A DNA stretch of 64,000 bases from Owenia fusiformis (taxonomy: Eukaryota; Annelida; Polychaeta; Sabellida; Oweniidae). The number at the start of each line of letters is the position of its first letter. Position 1 is the first letter of the stretch. Below the pieces are notes generated by a model. It did no database searches, had not been told where the DNA came from, and saw only the letters and a program-made list of their open reading frames with translations. Shown here piece by piece: positions 1 through 10,579 of this stretch. Position numbers and translations under genes: made by a program. The stretch lies in the NCBI GenBank assembly GCA_903813345.2, contig CAIIXF020000009.1, positions 6,320,030 to 6,384,029 of the forward strand, in the 5' to 3' direction.

Positions 1-1500
1 GAGAAAACACAGACAATCAGGGTCTGTTTGATAGTTAAAAAAGGGAAAGAGCATCCACTTAATCAATAAAAAATTCGAGAAAATAAATATGGGAATATTT
101 GAGAGAACATGAAAATCCGCCCACGGCCAAGGAAACAAAACTGGACATGAATATTCTAAAATGTTTCCACGATTTACAAGTGAACCAGATGACCAATATT
201 GGTATGGGATAAACATATTATCCTATAGTCGGTTCAGGATATTGGGATTATCCCTTGGCCAATATATAGGGGTTATGCAATTGGAGTTTTTGGATACAGG
301 GAATATCCCGAGGGGTTTACAATATATCTTCCCGAGGGACCAAGGGAAGATATATTATATATCCCTCGGGATATTCCCTGTATCCAAAACCTCCAAGTGC
401 ATAACTGTTGTATATAGTTAAGCATGATATGTACTTCTTTCTGTAACTGGAATACGATTCTAATATACAAGCAGCACATACGTATTCCCGGGGAACCATA
501 AATATTTTGTGTAGGGTGTGGACATTTTTCTTTTCATTTCTCTAAAATCAGATTATTCTCATAAAATTCATACAAAGATGGGCCTAAGCCTTTATTTTCG
601 TATTCTGCATGTTAAGATATTTATAATGTAAAACCTAAGAGATAAATGCAATGTCTTCAGTTGAGAATAAGTATAAGGTAAATGTGTGAATTCTGCTTGT
701 TGTTGCACTATTTTTATAATAAACAAGGTTCGATACGCAACACTGAATAGACTGCAGTCATAGCTTAGTTGTAAAGAAAACAAAAGAAGTTGGGACGTGG
801 TCATGCTTGAATACGATTTTGAATATATCGCCGTTTACATTTGTTGAAATCGGCCTGTATTAATTTCAACAGGTGATCGGTGTACAAGGGCATATATTTG
901 AGTTATTGGTTTAACGATAAGTATGACCTATGAGTGGGTAATGTTTTACAAATGCATGAAACAAATACTCCAATGGCCTAATCTCAATTTTCCTGCATAA
1001 ACTATTACATTGAAATGATGGTCATTTGCTCTCTAACTTCCGCACCGCATACGTAACTTCGTAACAATTCAATAAGCCAAGACAGGACCGCTATAATCGC
1101 TACATGCCAGTGAATGTTAGTAACCCCCCCCCCTTCCCATTTCCATAGAGAAAATGAGCAATGGTTAAAACTGAAAACAAATTCAATATCCATGAACAAA
1201 TGCAGGTTCTTCAAGCTTTTGATTGCGAGGGAGAAATAGTCAAATAATCCTCTAGTGAAAGATTGTTTTCAAGTTGAGTTTGTAAGTGTTATAAAATAAA
1301 AATTTTGGAGAGGTTCCAATTTTTCCCTTGCAGTAAAAACCTTAAAGACGTTTCAATATATGCAAACCTCACTGTTCAAAACAAAAAATATATATATTAC
1401 TGTTTTATCACACCTGGATGAAATAGATTGTTTGCAGTTGCAATTGTTCCATAAACTGTAAAAGTGGTCATAGAGTATTTACAGTTAAGGTTCATTGGTT
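1..1500. other. Intronic/intergenic DNA, no gene seen
   Basis: AT-rich sequence left of the IMPACT-fusion ORF. If ASPSCR1 continues beyond the window, as its open exon 9 implies, this lies in its intron. Apart from the palindromic repeat at 200-412 I see no coding exon, RNA gene or long repeat. The short open frames here have no recognisable domain. I searched the minus strand for the rest of the ASPSCR1 UBX domain and did not find it. Confidence 0.5.
200..412. repeat. Palindromic interspersed repeat with GGGATTATCCC core
   Basis: Two arms of about 40 bp are near-perfect reverse complements. Arm 1 is about 275-312 (TTGGATACAGGGAATATCCC) and arm 2 about 366-408 (GGGATATTCCCTGTATCCAA), separated by about 55 bp. 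The left part (about 226-262) carries TTCAGGATATTGGGATTATC, which recurs at 52865-53085. This is an interspersed inverted-repeat family rather than a gene. Confidence 0.7.
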
Positions 1501-1522
1501 ACAGATTGAAGGATTAAGATGG

Positions 1523-2779
1523 CTATGTATCTCCTATTTTGTCTTTGATAAGTTTGGAGACTAGCTTCCACTTTTCGGGATCATATCGGCCATTGTCCCA
1601 TCGAGATATTATGATCATTGTGTCAGAAAGATCCAGTTCGACGATTGTATTCCTAATAGTGCGTCCCATGCCAGAGTCTCCATCATCCTGAAAGTCATAG
1701 TATTTCCTGGCTCCATTTTGGATAACAAATGCGAAGCTGTTATTTGTAGCTTTGGCAACATAAGGATCGGAGCATGTTTTAAGGAGTGCAGGTTTCACGT
1801 CAGTAAGCTTTTTCACTTTCGCCAGATGCACTTGATACGATCCTCCAGTGCCTGATATCACCGGGCCATTTTTAAGATTGATATCGAGTGCGTCCTGAAC
1901 TGTATCTGAGTTAGATATGGGAGTTTTCAGGGGATACACCAGTTTCCCATTCACCGTCATTTTTTCTTTTGAGATGTTACATTTAGCCTCGGGGTTTTCT
2001 TGTAGAATCTGCTTCTTTGTTTCGTACATAAATCGCTGTTTTTCAATTTGTGGCTTAGGATGTTGTTCTGTTATGAACTTTCCTGTGCCTTTTAGGCGCC
2101 ATGCATTAGCTAATACGATTTCCTTACCCTTGTAAGGGTTAAACTTAGCCACAATACTTCTCGGATAGAGGTCGTGTTTCTGCGGTCCGATCCTGTGTAC
2201 TCTATCAATGGCTATCTCATCTTCAATTTTTAGATCGTTTTTTAAGAATTCATTAAGTATTCTTCTTGTATCAGCTGCTGTTTCATTCTTAATTTCAGGA
2301 ATTTTAAAGAATAACAAATTGTCCCGCATAGATCGGTCTTTCAGGTTCATAACTTCTTCTTTAGTATCTGCTAACTCTTTTTCTGATCTTTCGGCTCTTC
2401 TTTCTGCGAACATAAGTCTCTCCCTTAAATCCTTGTTATCTAATTTAAGTGATGTAATATCAGCCTCCTGGGATTGCATAGTTTCTCTTAGAATATTCAG
2501 TTCTTTTGTGTGACTTGACTTCATGTTTTGTATCTCAGTTTTCATTTTTGAGAGTTCAATAAATAGATTAGAATTTGAGGCATCAGCCAGTTTTTCGGAA
2601 CTTGGGAAGGTTTCTGTAGTTTCAGGTTCTAGCGTCTCTTGGTTTGACATTGTGGGTAAATTTTTAGTCTGTTTCTTGGTCTTTTTTGTTTCAGGTAATT
2701 TGAGAGGTTCCTCAGTTGATAATGTTTTTGATCTCAGTCTCTTTTTGTCAGATTTGCTTTTGTTTGAACCTGATGGCAT
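1523..2779 (-). CDS. LINE ORF1-like protein with C-terminal IMPACT/UPF0029-like domain (418 aa)
   Basis: Intronless 418-residue ORF. Residues 1-70 are basic and Ser/Glu rich. Residues about 72-148 form a heptad-rich coiled coil. Residues about 149-225 begin RSMRDNLLFFKIPE and include IDRVHRIG, the signature of the L1 ORF1p-type RRM. Residues about 226-285 resemble the ORF1p C-terminal domain (LKGTGKF, then KMTVNGKLVYP). Residues about 305-415 match the IMPACT/UPF0029 pattern: AKATNNSFAF, DDGDSGMGR at 365-373, and SRWDNGRYDPEKW at 392-404, corresponding to the family's A-x-H-x-x-x-A, DDGE-x-x-G and SRWYGG blocks. No reverse transcriptase lies beside it. It is on the same strand as ASPSCR1 and inside its last visible intron. 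It could be a non-autonomous retroelement ORF or a domesticated gene. The RRM/ORF1 call is firm; the IMPACT call rests on motifs. Confidence 0.75.
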   Translation of the reverse strand: MPSGSNKSKSDKKRLRSKTLSTEEPLKLPETKKTKKQTKNLPTMSNQETLEPETTETFPSSEKLADASNSNLFIELSKMKTEIQNMKSSHTKELNILRETMQSQEADITSLKLDNKDLRERLMFAERRAERSEKELADTKEEVMNLKDRSMRDNLLFFKIPEIKNETAADTRRILNEFLKNDLKIEDEIAIDRVHRIGPQKHDLYPRSIVAKFNPYKGKEIVLANAWRLKGTGKFITEQHPKPQIEKQRFMYETKKQILQENPEAKCNISKEKMTVNGKLVYPLKTPISNSDTVQDALDINLKNGPVISGTGGSYQVHLAKVKKLTDVKPALLKTCSDPYVAKATNNSFAFVIQNGARKYYDFQDDGDSGMGRTIRNTIVELDLSDTMIIISRWDNGRYDPEKWKLVSKLIKDKIGDT

Positions 2780-3261
2780 TATAAGTGTATTTCATCTAGG
2801 TCCAGTGATAAGTTTTCTCAATGTTTACAAATCAATGTACTACCTGTATCAATATGTAGTAGTATTAGTCATTTTGACCTGCTGAGAGTTTTATGGTATT
2901 AGTACATATTAGCTACACGTGCATATAAATATTTTTACAGTGTGAACTCTTTGTCAGAAAATGTTCAAACTATTTCTCCAAATATCTCAGTGATGAGGTA
3001 ACCTTTTTGGTCAGCGATTAATCCATCCCATTCCTGGTCACTTTACACTTATTTAAGCATATATTTAAATTCCTAAATATCCATCTGTAGCAGATAGAGC
3101 GAGATTATTTGAGAGCTACATTTTTGTATTCCATGTGGTAACTGTCTAACACCTTATGTTGAAATGGTTGATGACGTAGTTTATCCCTCCTCTAAGCAAT
3201 GTCACATAATGTCACATATTTTTGTTTTCTGTTGGACACTGAAACATGATAACATTAACCC
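2780..3261. other. Intronic DNA, nothing recognised
   Basis: Sequence between the IMPACT-fusion ORF and the duplicated ASPSCR1 exon end. I looked on the minus strand for further UBX exons and saw none. No repeat with clear ends. Confidence 0.4.
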
Positions 3262-3443
3262 CTGACCTACCAGTTTCTCTTGGTCTAAATTTTCAAAGAA
3301 AAAAAAAATTCAAAATATGGGCCCACTTTTCGGTTTTGGGGGCCCAAAATTTCTGAAGTTTTTTTCTAATACCTGAAATTTGCCCCCCCCCCTTGTTGGT
3401 TCCCAGATCCGTCCTTGACCTACCAGTTTCTCTTGGTCTAAAT
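3262..3443. repeat. Insertion flanked by a 28-bp duplication of the ASPSCR1 exon 9 end and splice donor
   Basis: The sequence TGACCTACCAGTTTCTCTTG, continuing to a total of 28 bp, occurs at 3262-3289 and again at 3416-3443. On the minus strand this is the last coding bases of ASPSCR1 exon 9 plus its donor (CTG then GTAGGT). Between the copies is about 126 bp of low-complexity DNA with A and C homopolymers and a GGGCCCA pair. Transcription therefore meets two identical donors about 154 bp apart. It may be a target-site duplication of an insertion or a local tandem duplication. Confidence 0.7.
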
Positions 3444-6400
3444 AGACCCTGAAGCACCACTCTATCGGGAAACTGGATGCGAATCACAGCACGATTATAT
3501 TGTGACATCTTCTGCTCATTTTGTGCCTGCCGCATGGCTGCTGTCATCAAGGGAGCATCATCTTGAGAATGACTGAAATAAAAATTGAATGTCTGAATGC
3601 CATTACTGAACATCCAATATTTAGTGTCTTTTGTATACTACTGAATGCCTTTAAGTAACAGATATCATTAAATTTCTCTTAGGTGTCATGTGCGATCGTA
3701 CCCTCCTGACTATGCCCATGGATGTCCAAATGACCCAAGCCCTTAACTCATTGCTGACCAACCCCGAGATATCTCGTCTATGACGTCATAGTCGTATCTG
3801 AGCAACCCCGATATATCTCGGGGTGCTGTACAATAATTGTCACACAATTTGTACCAATAATCTTCCGAAATATTGTAGGGGTCACAAGGGGAATACCGTT
3901 GGGTGCAATTGAAATTGGCGCTACATCAATCTTTTGACATGCTCCCTAAGTAGAGGTGTTCAGATTAAAGAGGTATTTCTATTTGGATATCCAGATTTAA
4001 CTGTACATGTAAAGAACAAAGAGGCTTGTACTTACGCTTCCTTAGATAAATCCATCATCATCTTCCTGAGGTCAGACTCTGTGACTTGAAAGAAATCATC
4101 GGATAAATCTTCATCTAAAATCAAGCAATGCAATTGAAACTGTTATTACAATCTTCATTTATATCAGTGGCACATGTACAGTTAGATATTATCCATGATC
4201 ATTCTTGAGAATTCAAGTGCATTAGTGCAAGTGTGCCTACATATAGAACTAGGTCACTGGGTAGTTCAAGCAAGTGTGCCTACCTGTAACATTAGATTAC
4301 TGAGCAGCACAAGTACATGTGTACCTACTTATGGCTCTAGAATAGATTACAGGGCAGTACAAGACTACAAGTGCATGTGTACCTACCTATAGCTCTGGAT
4401 TACAGGACAGTACAAGACTACAAGTGCATGTGTACCTACCTATATTAACTGATTACTGGGCAGCTCAAGGGCATGTATACCTACCTATAGTTCTGGATTA
4501 CAGGGCAGTACAAGACTACAATTGCAAGTGCATGTGTACCTACCTATATGAACTGATTACTGGGCAGCACAAGTGCATGTGTACCTACCTGTAATGTTAG
4601 ATTGCTGTGCTGTTTTGTGCTCAATATTGTATACCATAATTTCTCTGTCACATGGCTTGAACTCCTTCCTGCTAACATCACTGGAAACATTGGAACAAAA
4701 TAGATTGCGTTATAATATGCTCTTTCCTGGAATTTAAATCATTTTAGATGTTAAGTGATGGATGGATAGCAGGGATCTCTCCAGTATTGAATAAGCTGGA
4801 TCCAACCAAATTATCCAACCAAATTATAGATGCACTCATTTGTATTGTATCTTCAAATAACATGGGCATGTATGAAAAAATGTTGTATGTATCTCCGATA
4901 CTAGACTACATGAACATGTACAAGACTCACTTAAGTCTGATTTATCTTAAATAACAGAATAGTGTTTTAACCCCCAAAATACGGTCCCTTTTTCAAAATT
5001 TAGTAAATAAAAATACTAAAGGTCTATAGAGCACTAGTTTGCTCTTGCATTTGTAATAATTTCAAGTTGAATGGATAAGCAGTTCAGGCACGTAGTCAGG
5101 GGGGGGGGGGGTTCGATGGGTTCGAGCGAACCCCCCTATGGCCAAAAAATCTTTCAAAATCATGCAGTTTTTCACCATTCCGAGCACTTTTTAAGTGATT
5201 TTGGCCATTTTTGGACAAAAATTGAACCCCCCCTGGAATTTTTCAAAAAGTGAACCCCCCTTGGGAAATCCTGGCTACGGGCCCGCAGATACAAGATTTA
5301 TGTGGCACCTGCCGCCAGCAAATGCATTGCACACCCATCAGCACAAGAGAATGGGAATATAGCGACTTTTCAAAGTGTGATAAAAATGTTTGACCCTATC
5401 CGTATATTGTAACGCTGTTGCTATAATATGTTTCTTACCTTAATTCATTTTTGTATAAAGACTTTCCTTTTGTAGATTCAGGAAACTATAAATAAAGAAG
5501 CCGAATAAATTCTGTGTCACAGTACCTTACAGAGGAATGGAGCGAACAAGTATTGTGCTTATTATCGCTCTGTCACCATCAAAATCTGAAAATGGGTCCT
5601 TCTACTGGTACATGTATTTTCAATTTATTTCTAACAATCCTCAATGACCTATGTAAGAAGATATCTTACATTAAAAGTAGTGTACTGATTTTATTTTCTC
5701 CTGTTTAAGTTTGAATTCGTGGCTTATGAGACCAGTGAAATAAACCTTACCTTAAATTCTGACACAACAGGTTGTTGAATTTGCCTGGGTCTTGCCCCAC
5801 TCTGATTTTGTGATAGCTGAGCCTGGAACATTCCACTCAGTTGTTGCACTGCCTATAATATACAACATAGTACAGTAAAACTTGAATATCAAATACCATT
5901 CTTGCATTTTGTAATTCAGAAGTATTTGATAGAACAAGGCATTAACATGCAAAATTTCACCACCTGCCATGTTGAACAATGAAAACCAACCACCGCACCA
6001 TCCACAAAAAAGTTGGAGACAATAATGATATGTCAGATCATCACTTCTGGTGATGACATAATAAAACCTTTTCACTGATATAAGTCACAGGTGACAAGGG
6101 TTCCATAGCATCAGGTGGAAAAAATTACACAAAATGATTTGCCCCCAGCCCCCTTCAAATGGAAGGCCTGATGTACCTGGCGTTGATTAGGTGTGAGCTC
6201 CTGAGTTACATCTACCTCCCCTGGTGGGAATATTTGTACACCCGTAATTCTTCCAGGGCCACTCGAAGACTCATTTCCAGTTGTTTCTTGTTTACTAGTT
6301 GCTTCACTAGATTGAGAATCCATATCTCCATTGTTCTCTTCTGGATTGGTAACATCACATTTTTGGGTTTGGGCACTATGCGGTTGATCTGTGGTATCCA

Positions 6401-9400
6401 TTGCTTCAACATTTACATGTGGTGTTTCATGTTTAGCATGTGGTTGCTCATTTCCAGTGTCCATTGGTTCAGTCTCATTTTGGGATTTTACAGATTCGCA
6501 TTCACTGGGAGATACAATCAGAGTTTTTGTAACTGCTTGAACTGTGTCTCTGGATACTGTATTCGAGTTCATTTTTTGTTGTCGAGCATTTTCTTTGTCT
6601 ATTTTGGCATTTATTTCAGCAATAGTTGCATCATCAACCTCTCTATGTATTAACCTGGAATAAAGTGAAGTGAAAATATATGTGCGGTGGTAAAGCATCC
6701 GACATGTAATTGGGAGGTTGTGGGTTTGATTCCCACCAAAGTGGAGTGACTTTTTCAAAACAGCCCTTAGCATAGGATTTGATCCATAATCTGATATACC
6801 GTAAACATATTACAGTTTTGTACAAGGGATAAGACATTGAATAGCCAATCCATTTATTTACTTAATTACCTTAAAATTGCACGTCCTCCTATAAGCCCAA
6901 GGCCCCTTAGAGTGGTGTTCTCCAAGGCATATACCCCTATGATCTCCTCCCTCATGTAAATACATACAGGATGTCGAGAACCACTTTCGCTAACTACAGA
7001 CACACCATCAGATGTCAGCACTTCCATCAGCGTACAACTTGGGTTAAATTCATTCTGAAGTCGTTCACCTGTCTCCAATTGGACAGCTAGTGTCACCTTT
7101 GTCTCTGTGCGAGATTTTGTCGCTTTAACCAACTCAAGTTTAGCGAGATTGGGTAGCCCTGAATAGCGGAATGTCATTGTGGTGTCCAACACTTTCTTTC
7201 CATGCCTACAATTGTAAAAATTAACATGGACATGTGCATATGAAGACCTCAGTTAACAAAAATAAACAAGGAATTAACATGCAAAATTTCACTACCTGCC
7301 ATTTGTTATATAGACTGAATGCTGACCACTGAACACCAACCAATGTCCACTATATAATAGTATATTCAGTGTATATGAATCACTTAATGAAGAAATTCTT
7401 CCTTTTTTGTATAATTACTCAGATGCGAGTAGGTAGTTACCAGTTTCGCCACCAGGTGGCTGATTCGGGGGAATTAACATGGCAGGGTATTACAAAATTC
7501 CCTTAAACTTGAATATGCATCAGGTTTGATGGTTAACTTTTCATATTACCTTTATGTATCTGATAGTTATACAATTTAAAATAGGTCCAGTAAAAGAAAA
7601 CATTATCTGCCCAACACAAGAAAAGATATTTCACTTTTTGTGGTTTTACAACATGGGCTCTATGGGGAATCTCCCCGACCTAGAAGTCACATTTTCAAAG
7701 AAAATTAGATTTTGAAAGTTGATAAACTCTTTTCAAAACCACATTTCTAGACGTAATTTTACATGTAGATTCCAAATATGACATCAGTTTGACTGAATTG
7801 TGAATTTCTAATGACGTAAATCAAGATTATTTCTACTCGCAACTGGGATATTGCATTTCATGTATGTAAATATGTATTTTGGCAATAAATTTAAAACAAA
7901 AAACAAAATAAAATGTCAAATTGCCAACCACCAAACACCATCTACAAAAAAAGATGGAGACCGTCACACTTCTATAGTGAGTGCAAAAAAAACCTCACGC
8001 CTCATGTTGGGAGGGTGACAATCTAACTAGGAACTACTGTAGTCACCATATATCATGTCACACCATGTATGTGATATGAAGTATGTGATAAATAAAGGGG
8101 GGGGGGGGGTAGTAGATAGGTTAAGAAAGTGATAAGATCATATGAAGTTCAGAATTTATTTGGGTTATTGTGGTTTACTCACTTACTTGAGTTCATAATC
8201 TTCAGCTGGAAGAAACTTCTGCTTTTGGCACACATCCTCCAATATCTAAATTTAATGCAAAAATATACAGTTATGCTTGGTATAAAAAGGTAAATAAATT
8301 GGAACATAACATAAAAATTGAAAGCGCTGCCTTATATGTTGTCTCGGTTACTTAACATTGTTGAAGTATTTTGGCTGTTGTGATTTGAGTTGGTCAAATA
8401 AGGGCAAGATGGTCATATATCAATCATGGATTAGTACATGGAAACCATAGTGAACACCATCCATTGATCTCTATTGATAGTTACCTGTCAGTCTCCTACA
8501 GTGCGGGTGCTGATACAAATTAATTGACAAGTCGTATAGTTGGCATATTTCTTGAATCTTAACATTTAATGTTCCAAACTCCCACAAACTGCAGAAAGGT
8601 ATACACTGTAAATCGTATTTTTTTACCAAAATGAGTGTCTCCAAGGCTTCATACCAGCGTATGCAATGTATTTGTCACGAGTTTGAGCTGAAATTTCACA
8701 AAAATGAAGTAAGGGTAATCTCCGCCAGGTTTGTTTATTGTGGTTAGCTTTTAATGGTAAGTGCTCAGAAGCAAATAATTCATGTGTGCAAATTAATCAA
8801 ATAATCTGATTGGTTTAAACTTTATCGCGTATTTGACAATGTGTACCATGTTATTTTCTAGTGAATTTGTTTCGTTTCAGGGAGTTTGTGTTTCAGTGTA
8901 ACTTCCGCAAAAATGGCGGACCAATGACAGAATTTACAGGTAAAATCACTTCGAAATTTAAAGATGCAGTATACCATAAGTTTCTCGCCAAGACAATCAA
9001 AGATGTCCCAAACGCCATATTGAAATTTGGCAGAAAAAACATTCACTCGACTAACAATTACAAGTCTTGGTCGAAAAGGAAGTACTTCAGCGCTCCAATA
9101 CACGCACGGAAGGATGGTGATGATGTATGACATAGTTAGAGAACAAAAGTAAGCCACTGATCGACGCTGATAAACTTAATTCGTGTTTCAAAGGTCACTA
9201 TTATTCAGCTGTCCATTTCCCCGTTTGAGAGTGAGTGAGTAAGATTGGACCATCACTGGTACAATCATCCAATGGAATTGGATACAATGAATTCAAATTC
9301 AAAAGCAAAATAAACACATATTTAACAATTCATTGTCGTAAATTTTGCAAAATGACAGAGTAAAAATACTTATTTCAAAACATTGAATGATTAGCCATTG

Positions 9401-9558
9401 TATGATGATTTTGACATTAATATTGATCCAGAAGTAAGCTTCATATATTCATGATAAATAAATAGGTGTAGTTTTACCTGTAATATCTTTGTATTGGGTG
9501 TAACTTTAACATTTTGCCGTCGGCCGTTCAAACACAAAACTTGCACGGAGGCTGCCAT
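3424..9558 (-). CDS. ASPSCR1: ASPSCR1/TUG, UBX-domain tether protein, 5' nine coding exons (3' end off window)
   Basis: TUG proteins bind p97/VCP and, in vertebrates, tether GLUT4 vesicles. Minus-strand coding exons: 9478-9558, 8187-8245, 6870-7205, 6177-6654, 5751-5852, 5439-5485, 4589-4680, 4036-4114 and 3424-3572, all with GT-AG borders and matching phases. Together they give 474 codons plus one base. Exons 1-3 encode the N-terminal ubiquitin-like domain (MAASVQVLCLNGRRQNVKVT, then FRYSGLPNLAKLELVKA) and the second one (CIYMREE, LRGLGLIGGRAILR). Exon 4 is a fast-evolving acidic linker. Exon 7 has KPCDREIMVYN, exon 8 DDFFQVTESDLRKMM, and exon 9 the start of the UBX domain (FPDRVVLQGLFRPRET). 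Human TUG is about 553 aa, so the last exons, to the left of 3424, are missing. The 47-bp exon 6 is inferred only from splice sites and phase, which it satisfies exactly. No TATA box is evident; an AAAATGGCAGCC motif overlaps the start codon and ETS-like AGGAAGTG lies upstream. Confidence 0.92.
4220..4605 (-). repeat. Minisatellite built from the ASPSCR1 exon 7 end and its splice donor
   Basis: About eight imperfect units of 45-58 bp. On the plus strand each carries a GTGTACCTACCTATAG-like core, with cores near 4223, 4274, 4319, 4376, 4430, 4475, 4534 and 4579. On the minus strand each core reads AG then GTAGGTAC, a good 5' splice site. The copy at 4579-4605 is the true exon 7 end (ATTACAG, GTAGGT), and the unit at about 4274-4305 retains exon-derived bases (TGTAACATTAGATTACTG). 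The array lies immediately downstream of the exon in transcript order. Confidence 0.8.
5085..5287. mobile_element. MITE-like repeat with GTAGCCAGG termini and G/C homopolymers
   Basis: Left end CAGGCACGTAGTCAGG followed by a G-run; right end CCTGGCTACGGGCCCG. The internal sequence (CATGCAGTTTTTCACCATTC, GAGCACTTTT) recurs at 25047-25195 and, more degraded, at 42463-42612. A fragment of the right end is at 11325-11350. It is a non-coding terminal-inverted-repeat family; superfamily not determined. Confidence 0.65.
5934..6062 (+). mobile_element. Pearl/HINE-like repeat, copy 1
   Basis: Starts CAAGGCATTAACATGCAAAA, has a CCAACCACCGCACC middle and ends with a hairpin-forming TCATCACTTCTGGTGATGAC then ATAA. 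It lies in the ASPSCR1 intron, antisense to the gene. The family is described in the findings. Confidence 0.7.
6684..6780 (+). mobile_element. tRNA-derived SINE, copy 1
   Basis: Contains a Pol III B-box (GGTTTGATTCC, 6723-6733; one change from GGTTCGATTCC) and an A-box-like TGGTAAAGCAT about 35 bp upstream, followed by a shared non-tRNA tail (GTGGAGTGACTTTTTC, CAGCCCTTAGCATAGG). A second copy is at 44015-44095 on the other strand. It is too diverged at the 5' half to be a working tRNA gene. Confidence 0.65.
7266..7355 (+). mobile_element. Pearl/HINE-like repeat, copy 2, interrupted
   Basis: Left part CAAGGAATTAACATGCAAAA to about 7355. The right part (CCAACCACCAAACACCATCT, AAAAAAGATGGAGACCG) resumes at about 7921-7985. 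The 424-bp MITE at 7421-7844 lies in the gap, so a nested insertion is likely. Confidence 0.6.
7421..7844. mobile_element. 424-bp MITE with AGATGCGAGTAG termini, copy in ASPSCR1 intron
   Basis: Begins AGATGCGAGTAGGTAGTTAC and ends with the near-reverse complement CTACTCGCAACT. It is alignable over its whole length to 49161-49584, which has exactly the same length and a perfect 12-bp inverted terminus. It carries CCACCAGGTGGC at 7449-7460, a full match to the CTCF core consensus CCASYAGRKGGC. No ORF, and no convincing target-site duplication. Confidence 0.8.
8246..9477. other. ASPSCR1 intron 1
   Basis: About 1.2 kb intron. It contains open frames on both strands around 8860-9157 with no recognisable domain, and an AAAATGGCGGACCAAT stretch at about 8910, which is YY1-like next to a CCAAT box. 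No repeat with clear ends was found. Confidence 0.45.
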
Positions 9559-10203
9559 TTTGCGACTACTTTACCATACCAAAACAAAAATTTGGGGGAG
9601 TTTTTAAAGTGCAGTTTTCTCTTCTGTAAAACATATTTTAAACAATAAATTGTAAAAATAGCATTGGAAAACAGATGTTCCATTTTGATCAGTGGTTGTT
9701 TTGTATTGCCATTCAGGTTCAAACAAGAAAATACAGATTTTCCACTTACTTCCAAAACATCCGGGCATTTCACTTCCTTTCGGCCATATTGGAAAATTAA
9801 CAAGGAGGTAAAAATATTTTTGCTATGAAAATCGGCCCTAATCTGTCTCTTAGAGGTATCATACCCCTCATTTTTGTAGTAGATAATAAAGTAATGAATA
9901 TGTGGATAAATTGTAAACTATATAGCTGTCTTATTGTTTGATTTCTTATCAAGATGTTCTCCCCAACAATTATTTCTGATGATTTCCCTTCAAAAATGCT
10001 CTACAATTTCCAATACCACTTCATCAAAAGATTTTCGAATTATGAAATGACGTATTCTTAATGTCTTGCCCCCGGGGGGTTCACTCCAAATAATTTGGGT
10101 AGGTATTTGTGCGGCACGGACAATTTTGTCTTTGAGCATAAAACATGGAAATTGGCCCTGAGAGAAAAAAATTGGCCAATCTGATGGGTGTTACCACAAT
10201 ATA
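9559..10203. other. ASPSCR1 upstream region
   Basis: 5' flank of ASPSCR1. CACTTCCTTT and ATCCGGGCATT at 9758-9780 look like ETS-type sites on the minus strand; no TATA box. The rest shows no gene. Confidence 0.4.
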
Positions 10204-10579
10204 GTCCATTTGTCACCCCTATACATACTATAGTGAACCTATGAATTGTTAAAAACACGATGTTTTATGGTTAATTTATAATAACAAGGGTTTTCTGAAG
10301 TGATTTAACTGGGTTGGACAAAAAGTTAGTTTGGGGAAAAAAGTATATCGGCTGATTAGGGAGGGGTGCATTGGCTTAACATGGCGTTGATTATTGACTT
10401 AGCTTCGGGATACCACCATGTACCTGGTATGTTACCATGGTGATAGATACAAAAAATTTCCCCAATGTTAATTTTTTGGCAACCCAGCTAAATCACTCCA
10501 ATAAACCCTAATAATAGTATTTGCACAGAAAAACATCATGTTTTTAAATATTCATACGTTAAGAAAATGACAAATGGAC
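10204..10579. mobile_element. 376-bp mariner-type MITE
   Basis: Inverted termini GTCCATTTGTCA (left) and TGACAAATGGAC (right), flanked by TA on both sides (10202-10203 and 10580-10581). Internal arms also pair (GATGTTTT with AAACATCATG). The TA target-site duplication is typical of Tc1/mariner relatives. No transposase. Confidence 0.75.

Noticed and set aside
6684-6780. Possible tRNA gene
   Set aside because: B-box present, but no full cloverleaf, and the tail is shared with another copy, so it is a SINE.
8908-8918. Recurring ATGGCGG (YY1-like) motifs across the window
   Set aside because: Seven-base matches are expected a few times by chance in 64 kb; only the cluster at 10.9 kb with CRE and ETS sites was kept.
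8858-9157. Overlapping open frames on both strands in ASPSCR1 intron 1 (89 and 99 aa)
   Set aside because: No recognisable domain, no splice partners, and two frames over the same bases cannot both be supported. Left as intron.
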